Shown here in pieces: positions 26,468 to 36,016 of a stretch of 64,000 bases of DNA. The DNA comes from Pelomonas baiyunensis (lineage in GTDB: Bacteria > Pseudomonadota > Gammaproteobacteria > Burkholderiales > Burkholderiaceae_C). The first letter of the stretch is position 1; each line of letters starts with the position of its first letter. The notes under the pieces were generated by a model that had not been told where the DNA came from, did not search any database, and saw only the letters and a list, made by a program, of their open reading frames with translations. Made by a program: the position numbers and the translations under genes. The stretch lies in the NCBI RefSeq assembly GCF_043555935.1, contig NZ_JBIGIB010000001.1, forward strand, positions 62,001-126,000. Direction: 5' to 3'.

Positions 26468-28489
26468 TCACCGCACCTGGCCCGCAGCAGACTGCACGCA
26501 GCGCTGGGCGGCGTCCACGACGGCGGCCACGGTCATGCCGAAGTGCCGGGCCAGATCGCCCGCCGGGGCGGACTCGCCGAAGGTGTCGATGCCCACGACG
26601 GCGCCCTCCAGCCCCACGTACTGCCGCCAGCCGGCCGTCACGCCGGCTTCCACCGCCACCCGCGGCACGCCCGGGGGCAGCACCGCACGGCGCCACGCCG
26701 CCTCTTGTTGCTCGAACATGAAGCACGAGGGCATGGACACCACGCGGGTGTTCACCCCCAGCGCGGCCAGTTGCGCCTGCGCCTGCACGGCCAGGTCCAG
26801 CTCGGAGCCGGTGGCGATGAGCACGAGTTGCAGCGGCCGGTCGGTTCGCTCCTGCACCAGCACATAACCACCTTTCTCGATGGCGGCGCGCGTGGTCGCG
26901 TCGCGCCGCTGGTGCGGCAGGTTCTGGCGCGACAGGATCAGCGCCGTGGGCGTGCGGCGGTGGCGCACCGCGGTCTGCCAGGCCACTTCGGTTTCCACCG
27001 CATCGCCGGGGCGCCAGACGTCCAGGTTGGGCACCAGGCGCAGCGTGGCGGTTTGCTCTACCGGCTGGTGGGTGGGGCCGTCCTCGCCCAGGCCGATGGA
27101 GTCGTGCGTGAACACGTAGATGGGGTTGATGCGCATCAGCGCCGCCATGCGGATGGCGTTGCGGGCGTACTCCGAGAACATCAGGAAGGTGCCGGCAAAC
27201 GGCCTCACGCCCCCGTGCAGCGTGAGGCCGGTCTGGATGGCCACCATCGCAAACTCACGCACGCCGTAGTGCAGGTAGTTGCCGCCTTCGGCCGCCCGCA
27301 CCACCGAGCGGCAGCCCTTCCATTGCGTGAGGTTGGAGGGGGCCAGGTCGGCCGAGCCGCCCAGCAGCTCGGGCAGTGCGCCGGCCAGCGCGGTGAGGCT
27401 GTTCTGCGAGGCTTTGCGCGAAGCGATGGTCTCGGCGCGCTGGTCCACCGCCGCCAATTGCGCGGCGCACTGGGCCTCGAACCCAGGGGGCAGCTCGCCC
27501 TGCAGGCGCCGCTGCAACTCGGCGGCGCGCTCGGGCTGGGCTTGGCGGAAGGCATCGAACCGGGCCTGCCAGGCGGCTTGCGCGGCCGCGCCGCGCGAGC
27601 GGGCGTCGAGCGGCGCGCGGGCGGCGTCGGGCACCTCGAAGGGCGGGTGCGGCCAGTGCAGCGCAGCACGCACGGCGGCCACTTCGGCCGCGCCCAGCGG
27701 CGCGCCGTGCACGTCGTGGCCGCCGGCCTTGTTGGGCGCGCCTTGGCCGATGACGGTGCGTGCGCAAATGAGCGTGGGGCGACCGCAGTCTTGCGTGGCC
27801 GCCTGCAGGGCGGCGTCGATGGCGGCCAGGTTGTGCCCGTCCACATGGCGGATCACGCGCCAGCCGTAGGCCTCGAAGCGCGCCGGGGTGTCGTCGCCGA
27901 ACCAGCCTTTCACATCGCCGTCGATGGAGATGCCGTTGTCGTCGTAGATGACGACGAGCTTGCCCAAGCCCCAGGTGCCGGCCAGCGAACAGGCTTCGTG
28001 CGAGAGGCCTTCCATCAGGCAGCCATCGCCCACAAACGCGAAGGTGCGGTGGCTGATGACGGTGTGCTCAGGCGTGTTGAACTCGGCCGCCAGCAGCTGC
28101 TCGGCCAGCGCCATGCCCACGGCGTTGGCCAGGCCCTGGCCCAGCGGGCCGGTGCTGGTTTCCACGCCGGGCGTGATGCCGAACTCGGGGTGGCCGGGGG
28201 TTTGGCTGTGCAGTTGGCGGAAGCGCCGCAGCTCGTCCATGGAGAGGTCGTAGCCGCTCAGGTGCAGCAGGCCGTACAGCAGCATGGAGCCGTGGCCGTT
28301 GGAGAGCACGAAGCGGTCGCGGTCGGGCCAGGCCGGGTCGGCCGGGTTGTGGCGCAGGTGGCGGGCCCACAACACGGCGGCGATGTCGGCCATGCCCATG
28401 GGCATGCCGGGGTGGCCGGAGTTGGCTTGCTGCACGGCGTCGATGGCCAGCAGGCGCAGGGCGTTGGCAGCGAGGGTCAGGTCATGCAT
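26468..28489 (-). CDS. tkt: Transketolase
   Basis: 673 residues, the usual length. The thiamine-diphosphate motif begins GDGCLMEG and ends in NGISIDG; HPGMPMGMADIA and GHDVHG are also present. It moves two-carbon units between pentose and triose/hexose phosphates, here feeding xylulose-5-phosphate made by XylB into central metabolism. Last gene of the xylose operon, 69 bp after xylB. It may be a pathway-dedicated copy in addition to a housekeeping one. Confidence 0.95.
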   Translation of the reverse strand: MHDLTLAANALRLLAIDAVQQANSGHPGMPMGMADIAAVLWARHLRHNPADPAWPDRDRFVLSNGHGSMLLYGLLHLSGYDLSMDELRRFRQLHSQTPGHPEFGITPGVETSTGPLGQGLANAVGMALAEQLLAAEFNTPEHTVISHRTFAFVGDGCLMEGLSHEACSLAGTWGLGKLVVIYDDNGISIDGDVKGWFGDDTPARFEAYGWRVIRHVDGHNLAAIDAALQAATQDCGRPTLICARTVIGQGAPNKAGGHDVHGAPLGAAEVAAVRAALHWPHPPFEVPDAARAPLDARSRGAAAQAAWQARFDAFRQAQPERAAELQRRLQGELPPGFEAQCAAQLAAVDQRAETIASRKASQNSLTALAGALPELLGGSADLAPSNLTQWKGCRSVVRAAEGGNYLHYGVREFAMVAIQTGLTLHGGVRPFAGTFLMFSEYARNAIRMAALMRINPIYVFTHDSIGLGEDGPTHQPVEQTATLRLVPNLDVWRPGDAVETEVAWQTAVRHRRTPTALILSRQNLPHQRRDATTRAAIEKGGYVLVQERTDRPLQLVLIATGSELDLAVQAQAQLAALGVNTRVVSMPSCFMFEQQEAAWRRAVLPPGVPRVAVEAGVTAGWRQYVGLEGAVVGIDTFGESAPAGDLARHFGMTVAAVVDAAQRCVQSAAGQVR

Positions 28490-28558
28490 GGTGAACTTTC
28501 AGGCAAAGCGCAGCCCTGCCGCGGGGCGCGGCATGACCACAGGGACGGTTGGGGCGGC

Positions 28559-30025
28559 TTAGGCGAACTCGGCGCGCAGCGCGGCGTACAGGCGCTGGAA
28601 GCGCTCGTGGCGTGGCTGCAGCGCAGCGGCCAGTGCGGGGTCGGGCTCGGCCACACGGGCGATGTCGGGTGTGCGGCAGACCGCGTCCACCGTGCCGCCG
28701 CAGGCCAGCCAGGCCAGGCGCGCAGCGCCCAGCGCGCCGCCGGCTTCGGCACCCACACCGTTAACCAGGCGCACGTTCAAGAGCGACGCGAGCAACTGGG
28801 CCCACCATTCGCTGCGCGCGCCACCGCCCACCAGCCACAGCTGTTCGGCCCGGCCGCCGCCAGCTTGCAGCGCACGCCAGCCGTCCAGCAGCGCAAAGCC
28901 CACGCCTTCCAGCACGGCGTAGCCCATCTCGGCAGCGCCATGCTCGTGCGTGAGGCCGAAGAACACGCCTTGCGCGTTGGCGTTGTTGTGCGGCGTGCGC
29001 TCGCCGCTGAGGTAGGGCAGGAAGATGGGCGCCTGCGCGCGCTGCGTGTCGGTCAGCGCGGCGGCTTTGGCGATGAGGTCGGCCTCGCCGCCGGGCATGC
29101 CCAGCATCAGCGTGGCCCAGCGCAAGGCGCTGGCGGCACTGAGGATGACGCTCATCTGGTGCCAGGTGTCGGGCAGCGCATGGCAGAAGGCATGCACCGC
29201 GCGGGCCGGGTTGGGGCTGAAGGCCTCGTTGCACAGGAAGATGACGCCGGAGGTGCCCAGCGACAGGAAACCGTCGCCCGGCTTCACCACGCCCATGCCG
29301 ACGGCACTCGCCGCGTTGTCGCCCCCACCCCCGGCGATGACCACGCCGGCGGGCAGGCCCCAGCGCTGGGCCAGCGCGGGCTTCAGCGTGGCGCTGGCTT
29401 CGCTGCCTTCGACGAGGCGGGGCATGTGGGATTCGTTCAGGCCCGTCAGCGTCAGCGCGACGGGCGACCAGCGGCGCTGGGCCACGTCCAGCCACAGCGT
29501 GCCGGCGGCGTCGCTCATTTCGCTGACGAACTCGCCGCTGAGCTCGAAGCGCAGCCAGTCCTTGGGCAGCAGCACCTTGGCGACGCGAGCGAACAGCTCG
29601 GGCTCATGCTGGCGCATCCACGCCAACTTGGGGGCCGTGAAGCCCGGCATCGCGAGGTTGCCGGTGATGGCCGGAAGCTCGGGGCAGGCGGCCATCATTT
29701 CGGCGCACTGCGGGCCGCTGCGGCCGTCGTTCCACAGGATGGCCGGGCGCAGCACCTGGTGGGCTGCGTCCAGCGTCACGGCGCCGTGCATCTGGCCCGA
29801 GAGGCCGATGCCGCGCACCTGCGCGAGAGCGGCGCCGTGGTCGACTTTGAGTTGGGCCATGCCGGCATCGAGCGCGGCCCACCAGTCGGCGGGGTGTTGC
29901 TCACTCCACAGCGGCTGCGGCCGTTGCACGGTGAGCGCCACGCCGGTGGTGGCGACGATCTGGTGCTGCTCGTTCAGGAGCAGCAGCTTGATCTCGGAGG
30001 TGCCGAGGTCGATGCCGAGGAACAT
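28559..30025 (-). CDS. xylB: Xylulokinase
   Basis: 488 residues of the FGGY kinase family. The N-terminal phosphate loop is GIDLGTSEIK, the substrate-binding SGQMHG and the ATP-site SLGTSGV are present, plus the C-terminal GGGARS. It phosphorylates D-xylulose. It lies between xylA and tkt, but a structured 253-bp gap separates it from xylA, unlike the tight spacing in the rest of the operon. Confidence 0.95.
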   Translation of the reverse strand: MFLGIDLGTSEIKLLLLNEQHQIVATTGVALTVQRPQPLWSEQHPADWWAALDAGMAQLKVDHGAALAQVRGIGLSGQMHGAVTLDAAHQVLRPAILWNDGRSGPQCAEMMAACPELPAITGNLAMPGFTAPKLAWMRQHEPELFARVAKVLLPKDWLRFELSGEFVSEMSDAAGTLWLDVAQRRWSPVALTLTGLNESHMPRLVEGSEASATLKPALAQRWGLPAGVVIAGGGGDNAASAVGMGVVKPGDGFLSLGTSGVIFLCNEAFSPNPARAVHAFCHALPDTWHQMSVILSAASALRWATLMLGMPGGEADLIAKAAALTDTQRAQAPIFLPYLSGERTPHNNANAQGVFFGLTHEHGAAEMGYAVLEGVGFALLDGWRALQAGGGRAEQLWLVGGGARSEWWAQLLASLLNVRLVNGVGAEAGGALGAARLAWLACGGTVDAVCRTPDIARVAEPDPALAAALQPRHERFQRLYAALRAEFA

Positions 30026-30080
30026 GGTGATTCAGGTCTGGTTGGTGGTGGCCGTGGTGCCTTTGCGGGCCGAGCGCCGG

Positions 30081-30254
30081 GGCCGAGGGCCAGAGGCCCT
30101 CGGCCTTCGCCAGGCAGAGGTAGTCCGCAGGGACTGCCTCTGTCCGGGCTCAGTTCCCAAGCCGGCCCGTTGTGGCGATGTGCTTGCGGCTCAATGCCGC
30201 AAGCATCGCCGTCCCCTCGGGGGACCGCTCAGCTCGACCGCGTTCAGCGGGGCG
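30081..30254 (-). promoter_or_regulatory. Run of four hairpins in the xylA-xylB gap
   Basis: Stems are: GGCCGAGGGCC/GGCCCTCGGCC (30081-30105, 11 bp, loop AGA); CAGAGGTAGTCC/GGACTGCCTCTG (30115-30142, one mismatch); TGCTTGCGGC/GCCGCAAGCA (30181-30205); and CAGCTCG/CGAGCTG (about 30225-30254). Together they probably protect the xylA end or partially stop transcription, lowering xylB-tkt relative to xylA. No T-tract is present. Confidence 0.5.
30164..30250 (-). repeat. Dispersed intergenic repeat, copy A
   Basis: On the minus strand this stretch reads almost the same as 41052-41143 on the plus strand, sharing CGGTCCCCCGAGGGGACGGC and GAGCCGCAAGCACATCGCC. A shorter relative is at 52733-52795. 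The copies follow genes, so they may be a family of 3'-end elements common in this lineage. Confidence 0.65.
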
Positions 30255-30278
30255 AGCTGGGCGAGGGGTCAACAGTGC

Positions 30279-31604
30279 TTAGACGAAGTTGTTGACGATG
30301 TTTTCCAGGCGCTCTTGGCGGCCGGAACGCGGAGCGGGCGAGATGCCTTGCGCGTGCACGAGCGAAGCCAGATCGTCGAGGCTGGCGCCGCCGGCAATCT
30401 TCTTGCCCAGGTCACTTTCCCAACCGGCATAGCGGTCGGCCACCACCTTCTCCAGCTGGCCGCTCTCGTACAGCGCGGCGGCGGCCAGGAAGGCGCGGGC
30501 CATGGTGTCCATGCCGCCGATGTGGCCTTCGAGCTGGTCGATGGGGTCGATGGACTGGCGGCGCACCTTGGCGTCGAAGTTGGTGCCGCCGGTGGTGTAG
30601 CCGCCCGCGCGGATCAGCTCCAGCATGGCGGGCACCAGTTGCACGTGGTTGTTGGGGAACTGGTCGGTGTCCCAGCCCAGCTGCTCGTCGCCGCGGTTGG
30701 CGTCGAGCGAGCCGAAGATGCCTAGCGCGCAGGCGGTGGCCACTTCGTGCTCGAAGCTGTGGCCGGCGAGCGTGGCGTGGTTCACCTCGATGTTGACCTT
30801 GACCTCGTTCTCCAGGCCGTAGGTCTTCAGGAAGCCGTAGACCGTGGCGCTGTCGTAGTCGTACTGGTGCTTGGTGGGCTCTTGCGGCTTGGGCTCGATC
30901 AGGATGGTGCCCTTGAAGCCGATCTTGTGCTTGTGCTCGACGACGCTCGTCAGGAAGCGGCCGTAGTTGGCCATCTCGCGCTTGAGGTTGGTGTTCAGCA
31001 GGGTTTCGTAGCCTTCACGGCCGCCCCACAGCACGTAGTTGGCGCCGCCCAGGCGGTTCGTCCACTCCAGCACGTGCTTCACTTGCGCGGCGGCGTAGGC
31101 ATACACCTCGGGGTCGGGGTTGGTGGCCGCGCCGCTCATGAAGCGGCCGTGCGAGAACAGGTTGGCCGTGCCCCACAGCAGCTGCACCTTGCCGTCTTGC
31201 ATCTTCTTGGCGGCGGCTTCCAGCAGGCCGTCGAGGATGCGGTTGGACTCGGCCAGTGTCGCGCCCTCGGGGGCCACGTCGCGGTCATGGAAGCACCAGT
31301 AGGGCAGGCCCAGCTTGCCGAAGAAGTCGAACGCAGCGTCGAGCTTCAGGTAAGCGGCCTTGACCGGGTCAGCCTCGTTGAACCAGGGGCGCTGGAACAC
31401 GGTGTTGCCCAGACCGAAGACGTCTTCGCCCTTCCAGCAGAAGTTGTGCCAGTAGCAGACGGCCGGGCGCAGGTGCTCGGCCAGCGTCTTGCCCAGCACG
31501 ACGCGGTTGGCGTCGTACCAGCGGTAGGCCAGCGGGTTGGTGGATTGCGGGCCTTCGTAGGCGACGACGGGGAGATCGGAATACACGGAGGGGGCGGAGC
31601 TCAT
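30279..31604 (-). CDS. xylA: Xylose isomerase
   Basis: 441 residues, the class II length. Catalytic H106 and D109 (CFHDRDV) and metal-binding regions IEPKPQEPTKHQYD and GSLDANRGD are conserved. It interconverts D-xylose and D-xylulose. The start at 31604 is preceded by AAGGA at good spacing; a longer in-frame leader does not match the family. It follows the GPH symporter by 43 bp. Confidence 0.97.
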   Translation of the reverse strand: MSSAPSVYSDLPVVAYEGPQSTNPLAYRWYDANRVVLGKTLAEHLRPAVCYWHNFCWKGEDVFGLGNTVFQRPWFNEADPVKAAYLKLDAAFDFFGKLGLPYWCFHDRDVAPEGATLAESNRILDGLLEAAAKKMQDGKVQLLWGTANLFSHGRFMSGAATNPDPEVYAYAAAQVKHVLEWTNRLGGANYVLWGGREGYETLLNTNLKREMANYGRFLTSVVEHKHKIGFKGTILIEPKPQEPTKHQYDYDSATVYGFLKTYGLENEVKVNIEVNHATLAGHSFEHEVATACALGIFGSLDANRGDEQLGWDTDQFPNNHVQLVPAMLELIRAGGYTTGGTNFDAKVRRQSIDPIDQLEGHIGGMDTMARAFLAAAALYESGQLEKVVADRYAGWESDLGKKIAGGASLDDLASLVHAQGISPAPRSGRQERLENIVNNFV

Positions 31605-31647
31605 GGCAAGGTCCTTACAGCGGGAACGGGATGGGGGTGAAAGCAAA

Positions 31648-33165
31648 TCAGGCGGCGGCCAGGCCGGCGGCTTGGCGGCGCTGGGCGAGTTCGTCGGACA
31701 TTTGCAGCGTGGTCTGCTTGTTCAGCTTGTTGAACAGCATGCAGAACGTGCAGGCCGCGAACAGTGCGCCAACGCCGAAGCTGGACATCACGCGATAGCC
31801 CTCGATGGCGTTGGGCGCCGTGGGCTGCTGGGTGTCGTAGCCGAAGAAGCCGGCCAGGCACCACAGCAGGCTGGCGGAGCCCAGGGCCAGGCCCGACTTC
31901 AGCGAGAAGCCGATGGTGGCGAAGACCATGCCGGTGAACCGGCGGCCGGTCTGCCACTCGGAGTAGTCGGCCGCGTCGGCGTACATGGCCCACATGACGG
32001 CGATGGTGGGGGCGTAGAACAGCGAGCCGAGCATGTGCAGGCCCAGCATGCCCCAGACGGCGGTGGGCGGCATGAAGTACAGCGCGCAGGCCTGCAGCGT
32101 CGCCAGGCTGAAGCCCCAGAGGGCGACCGTGCGCTTGCCGAAGCGCGCCGACAGGCCGGCGGTCAGCATGATGACGACGATGGTCGTGCCGAAGCCGGCC
32201 ATGTTCAGGATGCTGTTGTAGACGTCGGCCACGTTGGACTGGGCCAGGCTGTCGCGCGTGCCGTGGACGATGTAGCCCAAGGTGTCGGCGAGGCTGCCGG
32301 TGCCGGCGGGGTCCGGCGTCGTCAGGCCCAGTGCGGCGACAAAGTCGAACATGGCCGCCTTGTCGACGTAGTGGTGGTAGTAGCTGTAGTGCGCGCCACC
32401 CCGCAGTGACAGCATGCCGAAGTTGAAGACCGTGTAGGCCACCAGCGCGATCCAGGGGCCGTTTTTCAGCAGGTCAACGAAGTCCTGCTTGGGCGAGGTG
32501 TGGGTCTCGACGATGGGCTTGATGCGTTCTTTCGTCGTGAAGAAGGTGACGAGGAACAGCACCAGGCACACAGCCGCCCAGAGGGTCATGGTGACTTGCC
32601 AGCCGTGGGCGCGGTCATGGCCTTGTGCGAATTTGGCCACCAGCGGCAGCGTGAAGCCGCCGACGATGAACTGCGCCACGTTGACCGACACGAAACGGAA
32701 CGAGTTGAGCTTGGTGCGCTCGTTCAGGTCACCCGTCATGACACCACCCAGGGCCGAGTAGGGCATGTTGTTCATCGAGTACAGCGTCATCAGCAGCGTG
32801 TTGGTGATGCCGGCGTACGCGATGACCATGCCCGTGCTCCAGCCCCAGCTCGGGTCCGGCGCCGTGTAGGCCGCGACCATGACGATGCACCACGGGAGGG
32901 TCGTCCACAGCACCCACGGACGGAACTTGCCCCAGCGGGTGTTGGTGCGGTCCGCCAGCACTCCCATGACGGGGTCGAAGATGGCATCCCACAGCCGCGG
33001 CCACAGCAGGATGGCCGCGGCCGTGTTGGCCGACAGGCCGAACACGTCGGTGTAGAAGTTCAGCTGGAACAGCACCATCGTCATGAAGACGAAGTTGGCG
33101 GCGGCGTCGCCGCAGCTGTACCCGGCCTTCTCCATGAAGGACAGCGGTGGGTGGGTGGTGGCCAT
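31648..33165 (-). CDS. GPH-family sugar:cation symporter (xyloside type)
   Basis: 505 residues with about 12 membrane helices. The opening FMEKAGYSCGDAAANF and loop DRTNTRWGKFRPW are signatures of the glycoside-pentoside-hexuronide (MelB/XynB) family. An insertion of roughly 50 residues after helix 7 is seen in several proteobacterial xyloside carriers. Placed between GH43 and xylA, it most likely imports xylobiose, short xylooligosaccharides or xylose with Na+ or H+ across the inner membrane. Confidence 0.88.
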   Translation of the reverse strand: MATTHPPLSFMEKAGYSCGDAAANFVFMTMVLFQLNFYTDVFGLSANTAAAILLWPRLWDAIFDPVMGVLADRTNTRWGKFRPWVLWTTLPWCIVMVAAYTAPDPSWGWSTGMVIAYAGITNTLLMTLYSMNNMPYSALGGVMTGDLNERTKLNSFRFVSVNVAQFIVGGFTLPLVAKFAQGHDRAHGWQVTMTLWAAVCLVLFLVTFFTTKERIKPIVETHTSPKQDFVDLLKNGPWIALVAYTVFNFGMLSLRGGAHYSYYHHYVDKAAMFDFVAALGLTTPDPAGTGSLADTLGYIVHGTRDSLAQSNVADVYNSILNMAGFGTTIVVIMLTAGLSARFGKRTVALWGFSLATLQACALYFMPPTAVWGMLGLHMLGSLFYAPTIAVMWAMYADAADYSEWQTGRRFTGMVFATIGFSLKSGLALGSASLLWCLAGFFGYDTQQPTAPNAIEGYRVMSSFGVGALFAACTFCMLFNKLNKQTTLQMSDELAQRRQAAGLAAA

Positions 33166-33209
33166 GGGTTTGTCTCGTGTCGTTGTTGTGCGGTGCGGTC
33201 TGATGCCGC

Positions 33210-34859
33210 TCAGTCTTGCGGTTCGTAGCTCAGGTGGTCGAAGTCCGCCGCCAGGCGCGTGCCGGCCAGGTCCTGACAGGCGATGCCGATGAAGTTGCCG
33301 GTGAAGCCGAAGCTGCGGGCGAAGCCGTCTTCAAAGCGGGTGACGGCTTCGTCGCTGAGCATGGCGGTGTCCAGCGCGGGGCCGAAGTCCTGCCAATCGG
33401 CGTCACCCTGGCGGAACTGGAACTGGTAGTGCGCGTGGCGGAAGTTCACGGCCAGGTCCACCGGGCCGGCGGCCAGCGCCACGGGCGTGGCCGGTTCGCT
33501 CAGCTTGCCGTCGCGGTTCACGGTCAGGCGCAGCACGCGCGCGCCGCTGTCCACGTCGCGGCTCACGTGCAGGTAGGCGTGGTTGCTGGTGTTGTAGTAC
33601 GCCACCAGGCCGGCCATCTGCTGGAAGAGCTCGGGCTCGAAGTCCAGGCGCGTGTCCACGCGGCAGTTGAAGTGCTGCTGGCGGCGGGCCACCAGGCTCT
33701 GGTCGAACAGGCTCATCAGCGACTCGCGGCCCTTCAGGCGCAGCCAGCCCGGGCGCTCGGTGAGTGAGATCCAGCTCTCGCTGAACGGCACGCGCAGCGA
33801 GTTCAGGTGCGGGTTGAGCGTGGGGGTGTCGAAATCGTCCCGCGCGGCTTCGGCCGGGAACACGTGCTCGGGCAGGCCGCTGTCGGCCACCTGCAGGCGC
33901 GGTGCGTTGCCGCCGCCTTCGATCTCGGGCCAGTCGTCGTCACGCCAGACGATGCGCTGCAGGCCCGTCTCGCGGCCCAGCGGGCAGTGCAGGTTCTCGT
34001 ACACGCCGTTCTGCTGTGCGGCGTTCGGGCCGCTCCACTCCAGCGGCCGGCCGCAGAGGTGGGCCAGGTACCAGTCGCCATGGGCGGTTTCCACCAGGCT
34101 GGCGTGGCCGCTGCGTTGCAGGCCGTCGGTGGGCTGCTTCCAGGCGGTCAGCAGCGGGTTGCCGGGCAGGGTCTCGTAGGGCCCATCGATGTTCCGCGAC
34201 CGAGCGAACGTCACGGCGTGTTCGTAGAAGGTGCCGCCCTCGGCCGTGAGCAGGTAGTACCAGCCCTTGCGGCGGTACAGGTGCGGGCCTTCCACCACCT
34301 GCAGCTCGGTGCCGGCGTAGATGTTCTTCACTGGGCCCACCAGCTTCTTGGCCTCGTGGCTGTACTCCTGCAGCAGGATGCCGTTGAAGTTGTGTTTGTT
34401 CGGCTGGTGAATCCATTGCTGGTTCACGAGCCAGTGGCGACCGTCTTCATCGTGGAACAGGCTGGGGTCGAAGCCCGAGCTGTTCAGGTAGATGGGCTCG
34501 CTCCACGGGCCGTCGATGCTGGGCGCGGTGATGAGGTAGTTGTGCGTGTCCTTGAACGCGCCGATGGTGGAGCGCACGTCGGTGTAGATCAGCCAGAACT
34601 GGCCGCCCGCGTAGCTCAGGCACGGTGCCCACACGCCGGCCGAGTCAGGGTGGCCGGTGAGGTCCAGCTGGCTCTTGCGGGTGCAGGCGTAGCTGTGGTG
34701 CCGCCAGTGCTTCAGGTCGCGCGAATGGTGGATGCGCACGCCCGGCCACCACTCGAAGGTCGAGGTGGCGATGTAGTAGTCGTCCGCACCGTCGGCACCC
34801 GGCACGCGGCAGATGGAGGGGTCGGCATGGAAGCCGGGCAGGATGGGGTTGGTGATCAT
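33210..34859 (-). CDS. GH43 beta-xylosidase, cytoplasmic
   Basis: 549 residues, no signal peptide. The five-bladed catalytic domain has general base D13 (GFHADPS), modulator D131 (GFDPSLFHD) and general acid E190 (VVEGPHLY). The C-terminal 200 residues form the DUF1349-like beta-sandwich of GH43 subfamily 11/XynB enzymes. It should split imported xylooligosaccharides to xylose. It is one of the tightly spaced operon genes between the ROK regulator and the GPH symporter. Confidence 0.92.
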   Translation of the reverse strand: MITNPILPGFHADPSICRVPGADGADDYYIATSTFEWWPGVRIHHSRDLKHWRHHSYACTRKSQLDLTGHPDSAGVWAPCLSYAGGQFWLIYTDVRSTIGAFKDTHNYLITAPSIDGPWSEPIYLNSSGFDPSLFHDEDGRHWLVNQQWIHQPNKHNFNGILLQEYSHEAKKLVGPVKNIYAGTELQVVEGPHLYRRKGWYYLLTAEGGTFYEHAVTFARSRNIDGPYETLPGNPLLTAWKQPTDGLQRSGHASLVETAHGDWYLAHLCGRPLEWSGPNAAQQNGVYENLHCPLGRETGLQRIVWRDDDWPEIEGGGNAPRLQVADSGLPEHVFPAEAARDDFDTPTLNPHLNSLRVPFSESWISLTERPGWLRLKGRESLMSLFDQSLVARRQQHFNCRVDTRLDFEPELFQQMAGLVAYYNTSNHAYLHVSRDVDSGARVLRLTVNRDGKLSEPATPVALAAGPVDLAVNFRHAHYQFQFRQGDADWQDFGPALDTAMLSDEAVTRFEDGFARSFGFTGNFIGIACQDLAGTRLAADFDHLSYEPQD

Positions 34860-34874
34860 CGGAGGGTCAGGGGT

Positions 34875-36014
34875 TCAGGCCGCCGCAGCCAGGCGGCGGG
34901 CGGTGATCAGGGGACGGGTGAGTCGGTAGCGGGCCAGCGCGGCCGCGCCCACGGGCACGGCATCGGCGCCGAAGCGCGAAAGGGTCACGGCCGGTGGCGC
35001 CACGCCGGCTGCGGCAGCGAATTGGTCCAGCGTGCGCAGGGCCGGGTCCAGGAACGAGGCGCCGCGTTCGATGGCCGGGCCGCCCAGCACGATGCGGCCG
35101 GGGTCGTAGGCCGAGGCGAGGTTGCTCAGCAGCATGCCGAGGTAGCGGCCGGCGGTGGCCACGGCGTCGGCGCTTTGGCCGTGCAAGGCACGCAGGCCGA
35201 TCAGGGCTTCGGCGCAGCCCCGGCGGCCGCAGCTGCAGCGCGGACCGTCGATGGCCAGCGTCATGTGGCCCACCTCGCCGGCCAGGCCGCGGGCGCCGGT
35301 CAGCAGGCGGTCTTCCACCACCACGCCGGCCCCCACGCCCAGGCCCAGGCTCAGGTAGATGAGCGGGTCGGGCGCGCTGTCCAGCCCGAATTCCAGCTCG
35401 CCCAGGGCCGCCACGTCCGCTTCGTTCTGCACGAACAGCGGCGCGGCTTGCAGGGCCGTGCCGCGCAGGTGCTCGGTCAGCTGCGGGCCCACGGCCAGGT
35501 CGTGCCAGCCGAGGTTGTGCGCGAAGTGCAGGTGGCCGCGGGCTTCGTCCACCGCGCCGGGCAGGCCCACGCCGATGCCGATGACGCGCTGGCCGGGCAC
35601 GTCCAGCCGCGCGTGCACCTGCTGCAGCAGTTTGGCCGTGCGGCGCAGGGCGGGCTCGGGGGCCAGGTCGGCCTCCAGCGGAGAGCGGGCGCGGGCCAGC
35701 ACGTCGCCGGTGAGTGAGGTGGCCACCACGCTCACGCCGTCGGCGCTCAACTCGGCGCCCAGCAGCACCAGGCGGCCCGGGTCCACGAACAGCGGGGTGG
35801 GGCGGCGGCCCAGTTCACCCGTGGCCACCACCTCGCGCTCCAGCAGCCAGCCTTCGGCGATGAGCTCTTTCACCAGGCCGCTGACGGTGGACTTGGTGAG
35901 TTGCAGCACCTCGGCCAAACCCGCGCGGGACTGGCCCGGCCAGGCACTCAGCTGCCGCACGATGGCCATGCGGTTGAGGTCTTTGAGCAGGTGCTGATCG
36001 GCGGTGACTTGCAT
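34875..36014 (-). CDS. ROK-family transcriptional regulator (XylR-like)
   Basis: 379 residues. A winged HTH (about residues 28-60, SRAGLAEVLQLTKSTVSGL) is followed by a ROK sugar-kinase fold with the zinc motif CSCGRRGC and EVGHMTL. The ATP-site DxGxT is degenerate (GAELSAD), as expected for a regulator rather than a kinase. Xylose-responsive ROK repressors are known from many xyl operons, and its place inside this operon suggests feedback on it. Starts two bases after the upstream transporter stop. Confidence 0.9.
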   Translation of the reverse strand: MQVTADQHLLKDLNRMAIVRQLSAWPGQSRAGLAEVLQLTKSTVSGLVKELIAEGWLLEREVVATGELGRRPTPLFVDPGRLVLLGAELSADGVSVVATSLTGDVLARARSPLEADLAPEPALRRTAKLLQQVHARLDVPGQRVIGIGVGLPGAVDEARGHLHFAHNLGWHDLAVGPQLTEHLRGTALQAAPLFVQNEADVAALGELEFGLDSAPDPLIYLSLGLGVGAGVVVEDRLLTGARGLAGEVGHMTLAIDGPRCSCGRRGCAEALIGLRALHGQSADAVATAGRYLGMLLSNLASAYDPGRIVLGGPAIERGASFLDPALRTLDQFAAAAGVAPPAVTLSRFGADAVPVGAAALARYRLTRPLITARRLAAAA

Positions 36015-36016
36015 GC

